Shown in pieces: positions 62,339 to 64,000 of a stretch of DNA of 64,000 nt (position 1 is the first letter of the stretch; every line of letters begins with the position of its first letter). The notes under the pieces were generated by a model. It did no database searches and was not told the DNA's origin. It saw nothing but the letters and a program-made list of their open reading frames with translations. The DNA comes from Sporocytophaga sp. (lineage in GTDB: Bacteria > Bacteroidota > Bacteroidia > Cytophagales > Cytophagaceae), in the NCBI RefSeq assembly GCF_017745095.1, contig NZ_JAGHZZ010000002.1:248001-312000 (forward strand), read 5' to 3'. A program made the position numbers and the translations under genes.

Positions 62339-63658
62339 TTATTCTTTATATATCTCTGATTTATAAATCTTCTTTTCCCATAAAGGCTTTCCGCTATTTG
62401 AATAGATAATCATATTGACAAATCGCTTTTCACCTTCCCCACCTATAGTAATGATGCTGAAGTTTCTTTCTCTAATTAATGATCCTTCAACTCTTAAATT
62501 ATTATGACCAAGCTCTTTCTTCAGAACACTGGAGGTAAGAGGTGAGCAAGTCAACTCGAATAAAGGATAACTATTTTTTCTAGGCATCATGGTGGCTTCC
62601 GAAAAATGCCTGTCGCCTGTTAGAAGCATTATTCCTCCTACTCCGCTTTTATCAAGCTCACTGAGCAAATACTTCCATTCCTTCTTATACCTTGAATAAT
62701 TTTCGAATACCTTATCAGGATTTAGAATCTGTCCCCCCATGGCAATGAACTTAAATGTAGCATTACTTCTCTTTAGTTCCTTAATGAGCCAGTTTATCTG
62801 TTCTTTTCCTAATAATTGTTTATTGGCTCTTGCATTCTTTGCTGGAGCTCTGAAGGTTCTATTATCAAGAAGGAAAAAATCAACATCATTCCATGAAAAT
62901 ATGTTAGCTATGCTATTTCTTTTTGGGAACTCTGTTAAATTATTATTGCACCAGAACAATCGGAATATCTCATTGCTGTAAGCTTTATTATTGAAAGAAC
63001 TATCAGCATCGTTAGGACCAAAATCATGGTCATCCCAGATAGCATAATGATGAGAAGTTCTTAAAAGATTTTGTAGGTAAGTATTACCTCTTGAAAAAGT
63101 ATATCTGTGCAGCATACCTCTTCTGCTTGTAACATCAGCATTTTCAAAGTAAACATTGTCGCCAAGCCAGAGCATGAAATCGGGCTTAAGTGCTGCAATA
63201 GAAGTATAAACTTTATAGATGCTTTTATCTTCATCACTTGCTGTATCTATTTCTTTAGTATATGCACAGCTTCCGGTTGCAAAAGAAAACTCCTTACCAG
63301 CAGTTGCATCTGGCTGAGTTCTGAAGAAAAGAGGCTCTTTAAACTCCTGTTTTATATCATTAATATAAACTTCATACTGATAGATTTTTCCAGGTTTGAG
63401 ATTGCTGATAGCAAAATGAAAAGTATTACCATGCTCAGCATCTGATAATATTTCAGGACTTGAGTAAATATCGTTTTCATCGTAAGGTATCCAATATTTG
63501 ATTTTTGCTTTGGCGGGTTCATTAGTTTGAAGCCAAACGTTTACTCTGTCTTTTCCGGAAAAGCCCGGCATAGGTCCCGAATGCAATAGGCCGTTCTGAG
63601 CAAAGGCAATTGGTGAAAAGGATAATATTAAAAGAAGATGAACAATGAAGACTTTCAT
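62339..63658 (-). CDS. PhoD-like alkaline phosphatase/phosphodiesterase, exported
   Basis: A 439-residue protein with a signal peptide (MKVFIVHLLLILSFSPIAFAQ). A fibronectin-like N-terminal domain (DRVNVWLQTNEPAKAKIKYWIP...) is followed by the PhoD metallophosphatase domain: FATGSCAY, DFMLWLGDNVYFEN, HHYAIWDDHDFGPNDAD, FFLLDNRTFR, and MLLTGDRHFSE. Cleaves phosphate mono- or diesters outside the cytoplasm, using iron/calcium in PhoD proteins. No Tat motif, so probably Sec-exported. Transcribed alone; no Pho box was recognised. Confidence 0.92.
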   Translation of the reverse strand: MKVFIVHLLLILSFSPIAFAQNGLLHSGPMPGFSGKDRVNVWLQTNEPAKAKIKYWIPYDENDIYSSPEILSDAEHGNTFHFAISNLKPGKIYQYEVYINDIKQEFKEPLFFRTQPDATAGKEFSFATGSCAYTKEIDTASDEDKSIYKVYTSIAALKPDFMLWLGDNVYFENADVTSRRGMLHRYTFSRGNTYLQNLLRTSHHYAIWDDHDFGPNDADSSFNNKAYSNEIFRLFWCNNNLTEFPKRNSIANIFSWNDVDFFLLDNRTFRAPAKNARANKQLLGKEQINWLIKELKRSNATFKFIAMGGQILNPDKVFENYSRYKKEWKYLLSELDKSGVGGIMLLTGDRHFSEATMMPRKNSYPLFELTCSPLTSSVLKKELGHNNLRVEGSLIRERNFSIITIGGEGEKRFVNMIIYSNSGKPLWEKKIYKSEIYKE

Positions 63659-63784
63659 GAGTAAGTGATTTTATAAATGAGAAATTAAAAAATATTTATT
63701 ACCTGCAAGTTAAATCTTAAACCTTTTTTGAAAAATGGTGTTTTGAAATTAAAATCATCACAAATAGAATAACACACTACAGAT

Positions 63785-64000
63785 ATGAACAGATCAATAA
63801 GCATTGTGCCGGCTGGCTCTTGCTGGGAAGCAAAAGAAGCCATTTCTGACAGAGTTATTTTCAGAAGCCCTACTAAAAGAGACATTGTACTGAGAACTTT
63901 TGAATTTGCCAGAAAAGAGCAAAAATGCAAGGTGACTATTCTTAACCATAGTGGACATGTTGAAGAAGAAAGACTTTTTGATGAAAATCCTGAAAAAAAA
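63785..64000 (+). CDS. DUF2188-like small protein (truncated by window end)
   Basis: An ORF from the ATG at 63785, open for 72 codons to the window edge. It reads MNRSISIVPAGSCWEAKEAI..., then SPTKRDIVLRTFEFARKEQKCKVTILNHSGHVEEERLF. The pattern (VP-x-x-x-x-W, thread-to-helix core, V-x-x-x-N-x-x-G-x-x-E) resembles DUF2188. Function unknown. Confidence 0.55.
   Translation, partial: MNRSISIVPAGSCWEAKEAISDRVIFRSPTKRDIVLRTFEFARKEQKCKVTILNHSGHVEEERLFDENPEKK

Noticed and set aside
63685-63930. 81-residue minus-strand ORF at the right edge
   Set aside because: Overlaps the plus-strand DUF2188-like gene, which has the better protein-like pattern, and the PhoD promoter region.
1-64000. tRNA/rRNA genes, insertion sequences, prophage or integrase
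   Set aside because: Reading the gaps showed no cloverleaf or rRNA-like sequence, and no ORF has transposase or integrase motifs.

Overview
The window comes from an AT-rich member of the Bacteroidota, most likely order Cytophagales (a Sporocytophaga/Cytophaga-like gliding bacterium; the genus is a guess). The reasons are: two large surface proteins ending in the type IX secretion (T9SS) type-B, gliding-motility-associated sorting domain; a PorP/SprF plus OmpA-PD40 operon; candidate promoters with the Bacteroidota -7 box TAnnTTTG; a 285-residue RpoD-type sigma factor starting MRQLKI; and many PAS, LuxR-type and LytTR two-component genes. I see no tRNA, rRNA, insertion sequence, prophage or CRISPR array.

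Layout. 1-1,500: edge of a DUF4173-like membrane gene, a broken short gene, and a membrane-protein/winged-helix pair with palindromic operator candidates. 2,000-12,200: signalling (LuxR-type regulator, a 1,697-residue kinase/ATPase/GAF/histidine kinase hybrid, a PAS histidine kinase with a CheB-like remnant) and a DEAD-box helicase. 12,200-19,700: T9SS-associated surface operon, YihY-like membrane protein, outer-membrane barrel and a 55-residue YqaE/Pmp3 gene. 19,900-40,260: a large assimilatory nitrate island. 40,400-48,400: a TPM-domain gene broken by a stop codon, an overlapping PNK-like kinase/Thg1-like polymerase pair, a T9SS cargo protein, MTA/SAH nucleosidase and a 16-cysteine Csp-like protein. 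48,500-64,000: PAS histidine kinase, RecQ and MtfA-like peptidase, a LiaF-like/LytS/LytTR envelope-stress set, a Pnkp-like phosphatase whose kinase half has lost its P-loop, a HepT-like protein without its active site, an RpoD-type sigma factor, PEBP, PhoD-like phosphatase and a DUF2188-like fragment.

The nitrate island is the functional centre. A NarX-like sensor (membrane P-box, PAS, HisKA_3) and a NarL-type regulator lie between two outward-facing operons. Leftward: nirB, nirD, a fused moaC-mogA gene, moeA. Rightward: an alginate-export-type porin, an NrtABC-type nitrate transporter, a nitrate reductase fused to a NirB-like FAD domain, a rubredoxin protein built on a siroheme-reductase-like frame without its cluster cysteines, then moaA, moaD, moaE and mobA. 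Together these cover outer-membrane entry, import, both reduction steps and nearly all molybdenum cofactor synthesis; only the MoaD-activating enzyme (MoeB) is missing. TACGTA boxes occur upstream of both operons and of the sensor gene.

Most interesting leads: (1) the FAD-fused nitrate reductase plus rubredoxin protein as a possible ferredoxin-free electron chain; (2) the PNK/Thg1-like pair as a possible 5'-end RNA repair module, with a split Pnkp-like phosphatase elsewhere; (3) several proteins keeping a fold but losing its active site (CheB-like, HepT-like, Ser/Thr kinase-like, Pnkp kinase-like).
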